64,000 bases of DNA from an uncultured Prevotellaceae bacterium (GTDB taxonomy: Bacteria; Bacteroidota; Bacteroidia; Bacteroidales; Bacteroidaceae). Both the position numbers and the translations under genes were made by a program. The notes below the pieces were generated by a model. The model had not been told where the DNA came from. It did not search any database and saw only the letters and a list, made by a program, of their open reading frames with translations. Within the stretch, counting starts at the first letter, position 1. The number at the start of each line of letters is the position of its first letter. Positions 25,693-33,411 of this stretch are shown in pieces. The DNA lies in contig CAMJZV010000002.1 of the NCBI GenBank assembly GCA_946410305.1, positions 158,004-222,003 on the forward strand, read 5' to 3'.

Positions 25693-26514
25693 TCAGCAAG
25701 GACGCTTCTTGGGTAGTTTGAAAACATCCTGCACCTCTTTCATCTGCTCCTCCGTCATACCATCAGGTTCAGAGCCCATGGCCTTGGCACACATGTATAT
25801 GTTGGCAGCCTTACAGAGCACGTCGGTCTGGTCGAAGGCGTCCATAATATCCGTACCAACGGCAACAGTTCCGTGCTTCTCCCACATCACCACGTCGTGA
25901 GTCTTGATCTGCTCAAGGGTAGCCTCAGCCAAATCAACGCTGGATGGCAGGGCATAAGGAACGATGCCAATACCCAGCGGAGCAAATGCCAGCGTCTCTG
26001 GAATCATCGACCACAGCACACGCGTCATCTCATCGCCTTTCAGGAAACGCTGGATATGACTCATCGCTACCAATTCGATGGGGTGCGTATGAAGGGTTGC
26101 CTTATAACACGAACCTGTCTCCAGCAGGTAGTTCTGCAGGGCAAGATGGGTAGGCAACTCTGACGTAGGTACCACATTCTCGTCGGCAATCACCACGTAG
26201 CTAGCGCAGTCATCGCAGATACGGATGATAGAACCGTTCTGCATTGGCTCCCTGGCGAGGTCACGCATGCGCTTGCCCGTACCCTTACAATAAAAATACT
26301 TGCCTTTCAACTGAGGCAGTACCATACCGATTTGTTTGACATCGCTGATGGCAGGCATTGCCTTGCACTCATCATCCATAAACTCAGTAACGTTGACGGT
26401 GATGTTACCACCGTTACGCTCTGCCCATCCTTTCTGCCAGAGGTAACCAGTGACCTCGGCAATCTGATAAACAACCGCCTTCAAACCTTCGCGGCCTTCT
26501 AATATACTTTTCAT
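25693..26514 (-). CDS. rhaD: Rhamnulose-1-phosphate aldolase
   Basis: 273 residues, RhaD length (FucA and AraD are near 215-230). It splits L-rhamnulose-1-phosphate into dihydroxyacetone phosphate and L-lactaldehyde in the cytoplasm. Zinc ligands are His142 and His144 (TLHTHP) and His214 (WEKHGTV); Glu119 (TSELPTHL) is the catalytic acid/base. GTGKRMRD (78-85) and NGGNITV (34-40) contact phosphate. Last gene of the rhamnose operon, ended by a clear terminator. No lactaldehyde reductase lies in this operon; the nearest candidate is the Fe-alcohol dehydrogenase at 14861. Confidence 0.94.
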   Translation of the reverse strand: MKSILEGREGLKAVVYQIAEVTGYLWQKGWAERNGGNITVNVTEFMDDECKAMPAISDVKQIGMVLPQLKGKYFYCKGTGKRMRDLAREPMQNGSIIRICDDCASYVVIADENVVPTSELPTHLALQNYLLETGSCYKATLHTHPIELVAMSHIQRFLKGDEMTRVLWSMIPETLAFAPLGIGIVPYALPSSVDLAEATLEQIKTHDVVMWEKHGTVAVGTDIMDAFDQTDVLCKAANIYMCAKAMGSEPDGMTEEQMKEVQDVFKLPKKRPC

Positions 26515-26519
26515 ATCTT

Positions 26520-26543
26520 CGTTATTACGTTATTTCGTTATTA
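26520..26543 (-). repeat. Period-8 tandem repeat, core CGTTAT
   Basis: CGTTATTA, CGTTATTT, CGTTATTA (plus strand) in the 40-nt spacer between the permease and rhaD, ending a few bases before the rhaD start. The same core is in the array at 27897. Confidence 0.8.
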
Positions 26544-26554
26544 CGAATTGATTA

Positions 26555-27892
26555 TTAATAGTTCTCTCCGTAGCGTTCCTTTGTGATATCGTCAAGGGCA
26601 CGGCAACGAGTGTTGGGAGCACCGATGACACCTACTACCAACGAGATAAGCAATAGGGCTATCATACAATAGGCAGCGATGGTAAAGCCCTCGCCATTCT
26701 CGCCATAGATATAGGTAAAGAGGAGTCCCCATAATGCCGACAAGCCACGAACCACAAAGAACATGAAGCCCTGGGCTCCGGCACGGAACTTGGCAGGGAA
26801 CAGCTCTGAGCCCCACAACGCATAGAATATCTGGGGAGAAGCACCACCCTGGATACCCCACAGGATGGCGAATGCCCACAAGCCGGCAGGTCCGTTGACA
26901 CCAATAGTCACAATAACCAGCCATGCACAGAGTGCGGCAAGCAGTCCAAAGACATAGATTCCCTTATGACTGGTTTTGTCAATCAGTTTTGAGGTGCAGA
27001 ATGTCACACTGACGATAATCGCCCACTGGATGAAGTTCATCCAGTTAGCCTGTTCGTTGCTGACACCACCTGCTGTCTCATAGATATGCGGCTGGAAGAA
27101 TCCCATAACAGATGCCACCAGATTCCACGTCAGATAGATCGTAGCAAGGAAACAGACTGTCTTCACAGCGATACTATTGGAGAACAATACCTTGATATTA
27201 TCTATCAGTCCTGGCTTCTTCTCACCACTCTCCTGCCCTTTCGTAAACTCAGCACTCTCCTGAAGCTGACGTTGCAAGTTCCATGCGATAAATGCTACGA
27301 TAAAGAGCGACAGGAATACTAGTCGGGAGCTGAAAGCATTGACTGCAGGCTCCGCCATATCAGCACCACCGACGGCATGGGCGATACTCTCTACCCATCC
27401 GAACAGATAACCACCTGGGGCAAAGAACATACCCAGCAGGAGGATGACCATCGGGCCAATGCCCCAAGACATCTGTGAGATACAGATGTTACGCCCACGG
27501 TTGTTGTTCTCCGATGATTCTGAGATATACGTCCAAGAGGCTGGCACGCCCACACCCACAGAGATACCTGTGATAAGGAAGCCACACAGCAACATGGGGA
27601 AATTCATACTCAGCATGATGGTCAGTACGCCCAGCATATAGACCAACAGGTTGTAGGTAAAGATAAACTTACGTCCATACTTATCAGCAAGGAATCCGCC
27701 GATAATCGCTCCGATAGCAGCACCCAAGCAGTTGGCAGAGATGAAGTTGAGCCAGCCCAAGTGAACCTCAGTCAAACCGAGGTAATTCTGCCAAAGGGTC
27801 AGACCAGAAGCGCCAGCCACAATGGCACCTGCATCGAGATAATTGGTAAGAGACACGGCTATCGTGCTCTTCAAACTTCCGTTATTAGCCAT
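26555..27892 (-). CDS. MFS sugar permease, probable L-rhamnose transporter
   Basis: 445 residues, twelve predicted membrane helices of the major facilitator superfamily. Motif A is at 65-75 (GGFLADKYGRK) and its repeat weaker after helix 8 (KLIDKTSHKG). The segment GISVGVGVPASWTYISESSENNNRGRN is of the sugar-porter type. Bacteroides rhamnose operons carry a similar permease between isomerase and aldolase, so inner-membrane rhamnose uptake is the likely role. It is unrelated to the DMT-type RhaT of enterobacteria. Spacers on both sides are period-8 arrays. Confidence 0.9.
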   Translation of the reverse strand: MANNGSLKSTIAVSLTNYLDAGAIVAGASGLTLWQNYLGLTEVHLGWLNFISANCLGAAIGAIIGGFLADKYGRKFIFTYNLLVYMLGVLTIMLSMNFPMLLCGFLITGISVGVGVPASWTYISESSENNNRGRNICISQMSWGIGPMVILLLGMFFAPGGYLFGWVESIAHAVGGADMAEPAVNAFSSRLVFLSLFIVAFIAWNLQRQLQESAEFTKGQESGEKKPGLIDNIKVLFSNSIAVKTVCFLATIYLTWNLVASVMGFFQPHIYETAGGVSNEQANWMNFIQWAIIVSVTFCTSKLIDKTSHKGIYVFGLLAALCAWLVIVTIGVNGPAGLWAFAILWGIQGGASPQIFYALWGSELFPAKFRAGAQGFMFFVVRGLSALWGLLFTYIYGENGEGFTIAAYCMIALLLISLVVGVIGAPNTRCRALDDITKERYGENY

Positions 27893-27896
27893 TTTT

Positions 27897-27920
27897 CGTT
27901 ATTTCGTTATACCGTTATTA
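27897..27920 (-). repeat. Period-8 tandem repeat, core CGTTAT
   Basis: CGTTATTT, CGTTATAC, CGTTATTA fill the 32-nt spacer between the isomerase stop codon and the permease ATG. Confidence 0.8.
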
Positions 27921-27924
27921 CGAC

Positions 27925-29355
27925 CTATCGACAGACGATGTCACACTCAATATTAAAAATCTTTGCCACCTTCAGAATGGTGTCGATATGATGACCCACA
28001 GCTGCAGCCATGTGGTGGGTAGGACCTGCCTCGCTCCACTTATTGACGAATTCGCGGCATGGCAGCGAGAACTTGGTGCGCATATTGGTGTCACCGAAGG
28101 TAAATATCTCGCCTTCCTCATTGACACCCTCAGCAACGACAAACTTGAAGACACCGTTCTTGTCTTGCGTAATGGCAAGATAAGTAACAGGGCCTACAGG
28201 AGGATAGAACTGTGTGAGATAGCCGCCACCGGTCTTGCCGTGGAAGACAGGTACAATCTTCATGGTCGGCTTCTTGGCCTGAGAAATGTCGAAGTCACCA
28301 GAGCCAGAGTGACCGATGATGCAGATGTCTTTCGGGAAGTCGATAGAGTACATCTCAGCCAGCGTACCCGTGCCACTGATGGTCTTCAGGATGGACATCG
28401 CCATAGCTACCTTCATATCGCCCTCCACAGCACAAGCGGTATGCTGCTTAATGAGCATCGAGAAGGCAGGAATCAGCATAGAGTCAAGCTTACCTGCTAC
28501 ACCTTGTGCGAAGCCAGCATAATGGGAGGCTATCATACCCAGTTTCTCGTCTTTCACCCACTGCTCAAAGGCAACGACATACTTCGCCATGTCCCATACC
28601 TTCTCAATGGTGCCGCCACCCTCAATGTCGAAGGTAGCCAGGATATCCTCAGCCTTGGCACGAATGGCAGCCTCGTCAGTGATATTGTCGGCAATGGCCC
28701 ACATCTGTTCCCAGTCAAACTGCTTGGTATAGACAAACATACGGTGATAGAGGTTGGTCTCGTCAATGTAGAGGTCCATCATGCCTGGATACGGACGGCC
28801 AATCTGTGCGATGTTGGTGTCACGGAAACGACGACGCACCTGAGCGGCACGGCACCAGTCCTCGATTTCTGCCTGAACACCAGGATCACCACCTTCTACG
28901 ACACCAGTAATCACTGCCGAACGCTTGCCGGCACGGTTGAGGTCAGCAACCATCTCACCGATGGCACCACAGGCATAGAGGTCGCCCAGCCAAGTGGGAA
29001 TATCGGTCTTGGCATAGTCAGGAGCCAGCTTCTTCTGCAGGTTCACGATGACGACGGGCACGTCGAGGTCGCGAACAGCAGGCAGCATATTATAAGAGGT
29101 ACAGTAGGTCAGCATCTGGAGGATAACAAGGTCGACATCGGCTGCACGGAACTTATCACCTGCAGCCATCGACTGCTCCTTGGTGGTTACCATACCACCG
29201 TCGATTATCTCGATGCTGTCTGGCAATGTCTTCTTGAATGCCTCATACTGAGCCTCGAAGTTAGGTACGAGTTGTGGGAACTGTGGCAGGTACGCCTGTA
29301 GTGCAATACTGAAGACACCTACCCTTGCTTTTGTTTCTACTAGTGGTTTACTCAT
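27925..29355 (-). CDS. AraA-like sugar isomerase in the rhamnose operon
   Basis: 476 residues of the arabinose/fucose isomerase superfamily: N-terminal RVGVFSIALQAYLPQFP (11-27), DLVILQMLTYCTSYNMLP (about 74-91), central RIGRPYPGMMDLY-like region, and C-terminal IPAFSMLIKQHTACAVEGDMK and PTHHMAAAVGHH, which hold candidate metal-site Glu and His. It lies 25 nt after rhamnulokinase and 32 nt before the permease, where other operons have RhaA. RhaA is a TIM-barrel enzyme of about 420 residues with a different fold, so this looks like a non-orthologous replacement converting L-rhamnose to L-rhamnulose. That activity is inferred from position. Confidence 0.83.
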   Translation of the reverse strand: MSKPLVETKARVGVFSIALQAYLPQFPQLVPNFEAQYEAFKKTLPDSIEIIDGGMVTTKEQSMAAGDKFRAADVDLVILQMLTYCTSYNMLPAVRDLDVPVVIVNLQKKLAPDYAKTDIPTWLGDLYACGAIGEMVADLNRAGKRSAVITGVVEGGDPGVQAEIEDWCRAAQVRRRFRDTNIAQIGRPYPGMMDLYIDETNLYHRMFVYTKQFDWEQMWAIADNITDEAAIRAKAEDILATFDIEGGGTIEKVWDMAKYVVAFEQWVKDEKLGMIASHYAGFAQGVAGKLDSMLIPAFSMLIKQHTACAVEGDMKVAMAMSILKTISGTGTLAEMYSIDFPKDICIIGHSGSGDFDISQAKKPTMKIVPVFHGKTGGGYLTQFYPPVGPVTYLAITQDKNGVFKFVVAEGVNEEGEIFTFGDTNMRTKFSLPCREFVNKWSEAGPTHHMAAAVGHHIDTILKVAKIFNIECDIVCR

Positions 29356-29380
29356 TTTGATTTGTTTTAATATTTAATTT

Positions 29381-30889
29381 TTAATCTTTCATTTTTAATA
29401 TCTCAAGGTATTTCTTGTACGCCTTGTCCCATGTCGCTTGGTCCTTAGTGGGATGATAAGCCACCATCTCGATGGAGTTAGCAATGATACGTCGCATCTC
29501 CCAGATATTACTAACCTCACCGGCTGCCTTCGCCTGCAGCATGATATTGCCAATGGCAGTGCCCTCCTGCGGACCTGCCAGCACTTCCACACCAAGGGCA
29601 TCAGCAGTAAACTGGTTCAGATACTTGTTCAAGGAACCACCACCGATGATGTGCAGCACCTTGATGGTGTTCGACGACTCTGTCGTCGAATGATTAAACT
29701 CCTTCAACCACTGGAATACCTGACGGTAGCGCAGGGCAAGGGAATCGAAGATGCAACGACAGATTTCTGCGGGTGTCTCAGGAACAGCCTGATTGGTATC
29801 GCGACAATACTGCTGGATAGCCTCAATCATCGAGGGGGGATTGGCAAAAGCCTTATCGTCTGGATTGATAATCGAACGGAATGCTTCTACCTGCATGGCT
29901 GAACCCTGCAATTCTGGATGCGACAATTGGCGCACCTCCTCAGGCCACTCCTTACGGCAACGCTCATAAAGCCACATACCACAGATATTCTTCAGGAAAC
30001 GAGTCGTTCCCTCAACGCCGCCCTCATTGGTGAAATTCAACTCATAACTACGATCGTTTATGACGGCCTCCTTCGTCTCTATACCCATCAAGCTCCAGGT
30101 GCCACTCGACAGATAGGCAAACTGCTCGTCCTTCGCGGGAACGGCAGCAACAGCAGATGCCGTGTCATGTCCAGCTACGGCGATAACAGGGACAGGTCCT
30201 AAACCCGTCATCTTTTGCACTTCCTCTGTCAGTACTCCAATCTGCGTACCAGGACGAACCATTCTGCCGAAATGCTCGCGGGTCAGTCCGACACTTTGGA
30301 TAAGGCGCTCGTCTAAATCACCCGTCTGCGGGTTGAGCATCTGCGACGTAGAGGCAATAGTATACTCACATACCGCCTCCCCTGTCAGCATCCAGCTCAA
30401 GGCATCAGGGAGGAAAAGGATCTTCTTCGCTATAGCTAATGCCACATTCCCGTCTTGCCGCATGGCATACAACTGGAACAGCGAGTTAAAGTTCATAAAC
30501 TGGATACCTGTAAGGTCATAGACCGCCTTGCGATCCATTACCTGTTCGAAATACTGCTCCATCCGCCCAAAGGTATGGGGATCACGATAGGCCCTAGGAT
30601 TACGCAGGATGGCATTGTCATCCGCAACAAACACGAAGTCGACGCCCCAGGTATCAATACCGATGGAAGTCAACTGTACCTTACGGCGTGCCACCTCCTG
30701 CAACCCTTTGATCATCTCAAGATAGAGGGCATAGATATCCCAATAGAAATGGCCGCCTGTCTCTATAAGATTATTAGGGAAACGGGTCAGCTCCTCCTGC
30801 TCCAACCTCCCGTCCTCCAGAGAACCTAATATGGTTCTTCCGCTGGTGGCGCCAAGGTCAACAGCAAAAAAATACTTTTTGTTCTTCAT
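29381..30889 (-). CDS. rhaB: Rhamnulokinase
   Basis: 502 residues from ATG at 30889 (a GTG two codons upstream is the alternative). FGGY kinase that phosphorylates L-rhamnulose at O1. The RhaB-type N-terminus AVDLGATSGR (9-18) is diagnostic, GIDTWGVDFVF and AGHDTASAVAAVP are present, and the second phosphate loop is IIGGGSLNKYLNQ. First gene of the operon, behind a consensus promoter. A perfect hairpin at 29670-29690 lies inside the gene and encodes a short Ser/Thr/Glu loop (HSTTESSN, near residue 400) just before the conserved IGGG segment. Confidence 0.94.
   Translation of the reverse strand: MKNKKYFFAVDLGATSGRTILGSLEDGRLEQEELTRFPNNLIETGGHFYWDIYALYLEMIKGLQEVARRKVQLTSIGIDTWGVDFVFVADDNAILRNPRAYRDPHTFGRMEQYFEQVMDRKAVYDLTGIQFMNFNSLFQLYAMRQDGNVALAIAKKILFLPDALSWMLTGEAVCEYTIASTSQMLNPQTGDLDERLIQSVGLTREHFGRMVRPGTQIGVLTEEVQKMTGLGPVPVIAVAGHDTASAVAAVPAKDEQFAYLSSGTWSLMGIETKEAVINDRSYELNFTNEGGVEGTTRFLKNICGMWLYERCRKEWPEEVRQLSHPELQGSAMQVEAFRSIINPDDKAFANPPSMIEAIQQYCRDTNQAVPETPAEICRCIFDSLALRYRQVFQWLKEFNHSTTESSNTIKVLHIIGGGSLNKYLNQFTADALGVEVLAGPQEGTAIGNIMLQAKAAGEVSNIWEMRRIIANSIEMVAYHPTKDQATWDKAYKKYLEILKMKD
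29670..29690. repeat. Intragenic perfect hairpin in rhaB, 9-bp stem
   Basis: Arms TTCGACGAC and GTCGTCGAA with a TCT loop. The inner CGAC-TCT-GTCG hairpin core is the same as at 14826-14844. It codes for a low-complexity surface loop. Confidence 0.75.
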
Positions 30890-30932
30890 TAGCACAATCT
30901 GCTTAGTAGTCTGTTTTTTGATTTATTCCCTG

Positions 30933-30964
30933 CAAAGTTACAAATAAACTAGAACAGCACCAAA
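30933..30964 (-). promoter_or_regulatory. Promoter of the rhamnose operon
   Basis: TTTG (complement of 30961-30964), 20 nt, TAacTTTG (complement of 30933-30940); the start codon is 44 nt on. No regulator gene lies nearby. Confidence 0.85.
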
Positions 30965-31054
30965 CAAATCTGTACAAAATTATATAAGTTCGTTCATTAT
31001 ATATATGTTTCAGACTTCTCTTTTCTACTATTTGTGCACAAAATTGGTAAAATA

Positions 31055-31086
31055 TTCGTTTTTCTCAGAAAAAAGAAGTACCTTTG
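31055..31086 (+). promoter_or_regulatory. Promoter of the FadL-like gene
   Basis: TTCG (31055-31058, one mismatch), 20 nt, TAccTTTG (31079-31086), 30 nt before the ATG. Divergent from the rhamnose promoter. Confidence 0.7.
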
Positions 31087-31116
31087 CAGCCGCAAAATTG
31101 AACATATTAATTCCAA

Positions 31117-32538
31117 ATGAGAAAAAGAATTGTTTTCATGGCTGCTACAGCCATTCTCGCCACGACCACTTGGGCTGGCGGATTGATGACCAACACAAAC
31201 TATCACATCGCTTTTGACCGCATGATGGCACGAGGTGCCTCGTTCGACGTTGACGCTGCCTTCTCAAACCCTGCAGGACTGGTTTGGGGCCACGAGGGCT
31301 GGCAACTGTCACTGAACTTCCAGAAGCCTTGGCAGAATCGCGACATCCAGTGGGAGGCACAGAACTATCTGGCAGTTCCTGCTTTGGGTTATGCTGGTAT
31401 CAACGTCGACAAGAAATTCCCTGGCGAGGCCTCAGCGCCTATCGTTCCTGCCCTGTTTGCTTCCTACAAGCAGGACAACTGGGCAGTATCTGCCATGATT
31501 GGTATCGTGGGTAGCGGTGGTTTCGTGAAATATGAAGACGGCATCCCCATGTTCAACGCTCTTGTCATGGCTAAGCTGTTGGACGCTACTAAGGCACTGC
31601 CTGCTGCCGCTGGTGGTCCTATGACTCCCGATAAGTACACCATCGACTCAGAGATGAAAGGTAAGCAGTATATCTATGGTGGACAGCTGAACTTCTCTTA
31701 CAAGATCACTGACAACTTCGCTGCTGCCGTGGGTGTGCGAGCCAACTACTACGACGGTTACAACCGTGGACACGTGACAGCCGTTACCACACCAGCGCTG
31801 GGCAACCAGACACTCGTCGACCTGCAACTCGACTGTCTGCAGAAGGGTTGGGGCTTCACCCCCATTATCAGCTTGGACTACCACGATGGTCCGTTGACTG
31901 TTGCCGCCCGCTATGAGTTCCGTACCAAAATCAATACAGAGAATGACACCAAGACGTTGGATGCCACCATTAAGAACACTGATCCCCAAACAGCTGCTCA
32001 GGTACCCTACATCACTGGTGCTACTGCTCTGGCACAGTTTGGCGACAAGGTGGCTGCCTATGAGGATGGCGCCAAGACACGCTATGATATGCCTGCCCTG
32101 CTCAGCATCGCTGTAGGCTATGAGTTTACAGATAAGCTGCGCGCTACAGCCGAATACCACAATTTCGACGACAAGCATGCCAAGATGGCTGGCGACCGCC
32201 AGAAGGAGCTGACCCACGGTACCCACGAGTACCTGCTGGGCGTAGAGTATGACATCAACGACAAGTTCACCGTCAGCTGTGGTGGCCAGCGTACCGACTA
32301 CGGTCTGGACGACGACTACCAGCAGAACACCTCGTTCGCCTGCGACAGCTGGTCAGTAGGTCTGGGTGGTGCCTGGAACATCACAGAGAAGATTCGCCTC
32401 AACGCAGGCTACTTCATCACCATCTACAGCGACTACAAGAAGGAGTCTCCCAAGTACCAGGGAACACCCTGGCCCGCTACCGAGACCTACTCACGCACCA
32501 ACAACGTTATCGGTATAGGCGTAGATTATAAGTTCTAA
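31117..32538 (+). CDS. FadL/OmpP1-family outer-membrane transporter
   Basis: 473 residues. Signal peptide MRKRIVFMAATAILATTTWA, then GG. The mature N-terminus carries the family hallmark RGASFDVDAAFSNPAGL (about 36-52): the NPA motif of the FadL hatch. The rest is a series of amphipathic beta strands, ending in an aromatic residue (VIGIGVDYKF), as in outer-membrane barrels. FadL proteins carry long-chain fatty acids and other hydrophobic compounds across the outer membrane; here the cargo is unknown. Codon use is unusually GC-rich compared with the AT-rich flanks, consistent with high expression. Monocistronic. Confidence 0.9.
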   Translation: MRKRIVFMAATAILATTTWAGGLMTNTNYHIAFDRMMARGASFDVDAAFSNPAGLVWGHEGWQLSLNFQKPWQNRDIQWEAQNYLAVPALGYAGINVDKKFPGEASAPIVPALFASYKQDNWAVSAMIGIVGSGGFVKYEDGIPMFNALVMAKLLDATKALPAAAGGPMTPDKYTIDSEMKGKQYIYGGQLNFSYKITDNFAAAVGVRANYYDGYNRGHVTAVTTPALGNQTLVDLQLDCLQKGWGFTPIISLDYHDGPLTVAARYEFRTKINTENDTKTLDATIKNTDPQTAAQVPYITGATALAQFGDKVAAYEDGAKTRYDMPALLSIAVGYEFTDKLRATAEYHNFDDKHAKMAGDRQKELTHGTHEYLLGVEYDINDKFTVSCGGQRTDYGLDDDYQQNTSFACDSWSVGLGGAWNITEKIRLNAGYFITIYSDYKKESPKYQGTPWPATETYSRTNNVIGIGVDYKF

Positions 32539-32557
32539 GAATCAGATACCATGAAAT

Positions 32558-32594
32558 AAGGAGGGTATGCCAAATATAAAGGCATATCCTCCTT
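32558..32594 (+). terminator. Hairpin after the FadL-like gene
   Basis: 14-bp stem with one G-T pair (32558-32571 with 32581-32594) and a 9-nt loop, 19 nt after the stop codon. The T-run is weak (TTATCTGTTATTT). Confidence 0.65.
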
Positions 32595-32636
32595 ATCTGT
32601 TATTTAAAAAAGTTTTCACTTTCACAACTACTGAAC

Positions 32637-32677
32637 AAAAAAACGTCCTGCAGAGAAACTTCTACAGGACGTTTTTT
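32637..32677. terminator. Bidirectional terminator between the FadL-like gene and tRNA-Met
   Basis: Stem ACGTCCTG with complement at 32665-32672, extended by CAG/CTA-type pairs, T-run on the plus strand (32672-32677) and A-run at 32637-32643 that becomes a T-run for the minus-strand tRNA transcript. Confidence 0.85.
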
Positions 32678-32678
32678 G

Positions 32679-32752
32679 TAGCGGGACCCAGGATTGAACT
32701 GGGGACCTCATGATTATGAATCATGCGCTCTAACCAGCTGAGCTATCCCGCC
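32679..32752 (-). tRNA. tRNA-Met (CAT), elongator type
   Basis: 74 nt on the minus strand, 5' end at 32752. Acceptor GGCGGGA pairs with TCCCGCT (G1-U72 wobble), then T8/A9, D-arm GCTC-AGCTGGTTA-GAGC, anticodon loop TTCATAA, T-arm CCCAG-TTCAATC-CTGGG and discriminator A. CCA is not encoded. The paired 1-72 position and the D-arm fit an elongator methionine tRNA rather than the initiator; an Ile2 (lysidine) tRNA cannot be fully excluded. Between it and the FadL-like gene lies a bidirectional terminator; the START-like gene is divergent. The 358-nt gap holds only this, two terminators and a promoter. Confidence 0.93.
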
Positions 32753-32821
32753 ATCATTGCTGTTAAGCGGGTGCAAAGGTAGACATTTATTTCGAATTAC
32801 CAAAATTTTTTCTTAAAAATC

Positions 32822-32852
32822 TTCGCAATTCCATTTCTTTTTTGTACTTTTG
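32822..32852 (+). promoter_or_regulatory. Promoter of the START-like gene
   Basis: TTCG (32822-32825, one mismatch), 19 nt, TActTTTG (32845-32852), 43 nt before the ATG. Confidence 0.65.
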
Positions 32853-32895
32853 CAGTGTCAAATGATAATATCGACCACCTAAAACGCACAAAATT

Positions 32896-33297
32896 ATGCA
32901 AAAACTGACAATTGAATACCCTCTGGCAACAAACTCCATCAAGATAGTATGGGATATGATTAGCAATGCAGCAGGCATGCAAAAGTGGCTGGCTGACAAA
33001 GTTGTAGAAGAAGGTGACGACATCATGACCTTCACATGGGGACAGCCATGGACGGAACGCGACACCAAGCAATCGCGCATACTTAATAAGGAGAAATTCA
33101 ACCATATCCGCCTGATGTGGGACTACCACGAAGACACCCCCGAGGCTTATTGGGAGCTGCGCATAGCACAGAGCAAGGAGACTGGACATTTGACGCTGCT
33201 GATTACTGACTATGCTGCCGATGACGACGAAGCTGCCGACCTGCGTGGCATCTGGGATGACAACCTGGAGCGCCTGCACCGCGTCAGTGGACTGTAG
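32896..33297 (+). CDS. START-like (SRPBCC) domain protein
   Basis: 133 residues, one SRPBCC/START-like fold throughout: IEYPLATNSIKIVWDMISNAAGMQKWLADKV-type N-terminus (helix-grip opening), FNHIRLMWDYHEDTPEAYWELRI in the central sheet, and a C-terminal helix ending DNLERLHRVSGL. Such proteins hold hydrophobic ligands or act as chaperones; the Bacteroidetes group of this length has no known function. It has its own promoter and is followed after a repeat-filled gap by the LptF/G gene, a conserved neighbour pairing that I suspect but cannot check. Confidence 0.85.
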   Translation: MQKLTIEYPLATNSIKIVWDMISNAAGMQKWLADKVVEEGDDIMTFTWGQPWTERDTKQSRILNKEKFNHIRLMWDYHEDTPEAYWELRIAQSKETGHLTLLITDYAADDDEAADLRGIWDDNLERLHRVSGL

Positions 33298-33310
33298 CCT
33301 TCTTAAAAGA

Positions 33311-33384
33311 ACACGAATTACACGAATAGTACGAATTGAGGCGTTTTAACTAATAATAATTCGTAAAATTCGTGTAATTCGTTG
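33311..33384. repeat. Inverted pair of period-9 arrays
   Basis: Three units (ACACGAATT, ACACGAATA, GTACGAATT) at 33311-33337 face three inverted units (AATTCGTAA, AATTCGTGT, AATTCGTTG) at 33358-33384 across a 20-nt loop. Together they can form a long imperfect stem, and may end transcription from the START-like gene since a T-run follows. Confidence 0.75.
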
Positions 33385-33392
33385 TTTTTTTA

Positions 33393-33400
33393 TAATTTTG
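33393..33400 (+). promoter_or_regulatory. Possible -7 box for lptF-ribBA
   Basis: TAatTTTGC, 11 nt before the LptF/G start codon; the leader would be only about 6 nt. No TTTG at the right distance, since that place is taken by the repeat arm. Confidence 0.4.
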
Positions 33401-33411
33401 CAGGCTGAAAC

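Noticed and set aside
31648..32226. 192-codon minus-strand frame opposite the FadL-like gene
   Set aside because: Mirror of a biased coding strand, with no promoter or motif.
32679..32752. Initiator tRNA-fMet
   Set aside because: Position 1-72 is paired (G-U) and the gene lacks the three G-C pairs typical at the base of the initiator anticodon stem.
9871..33384. Repeat arrays considered as CRISPR
   Set aside because: Units are 7-9 nt without spacers, and no cas gene is present.
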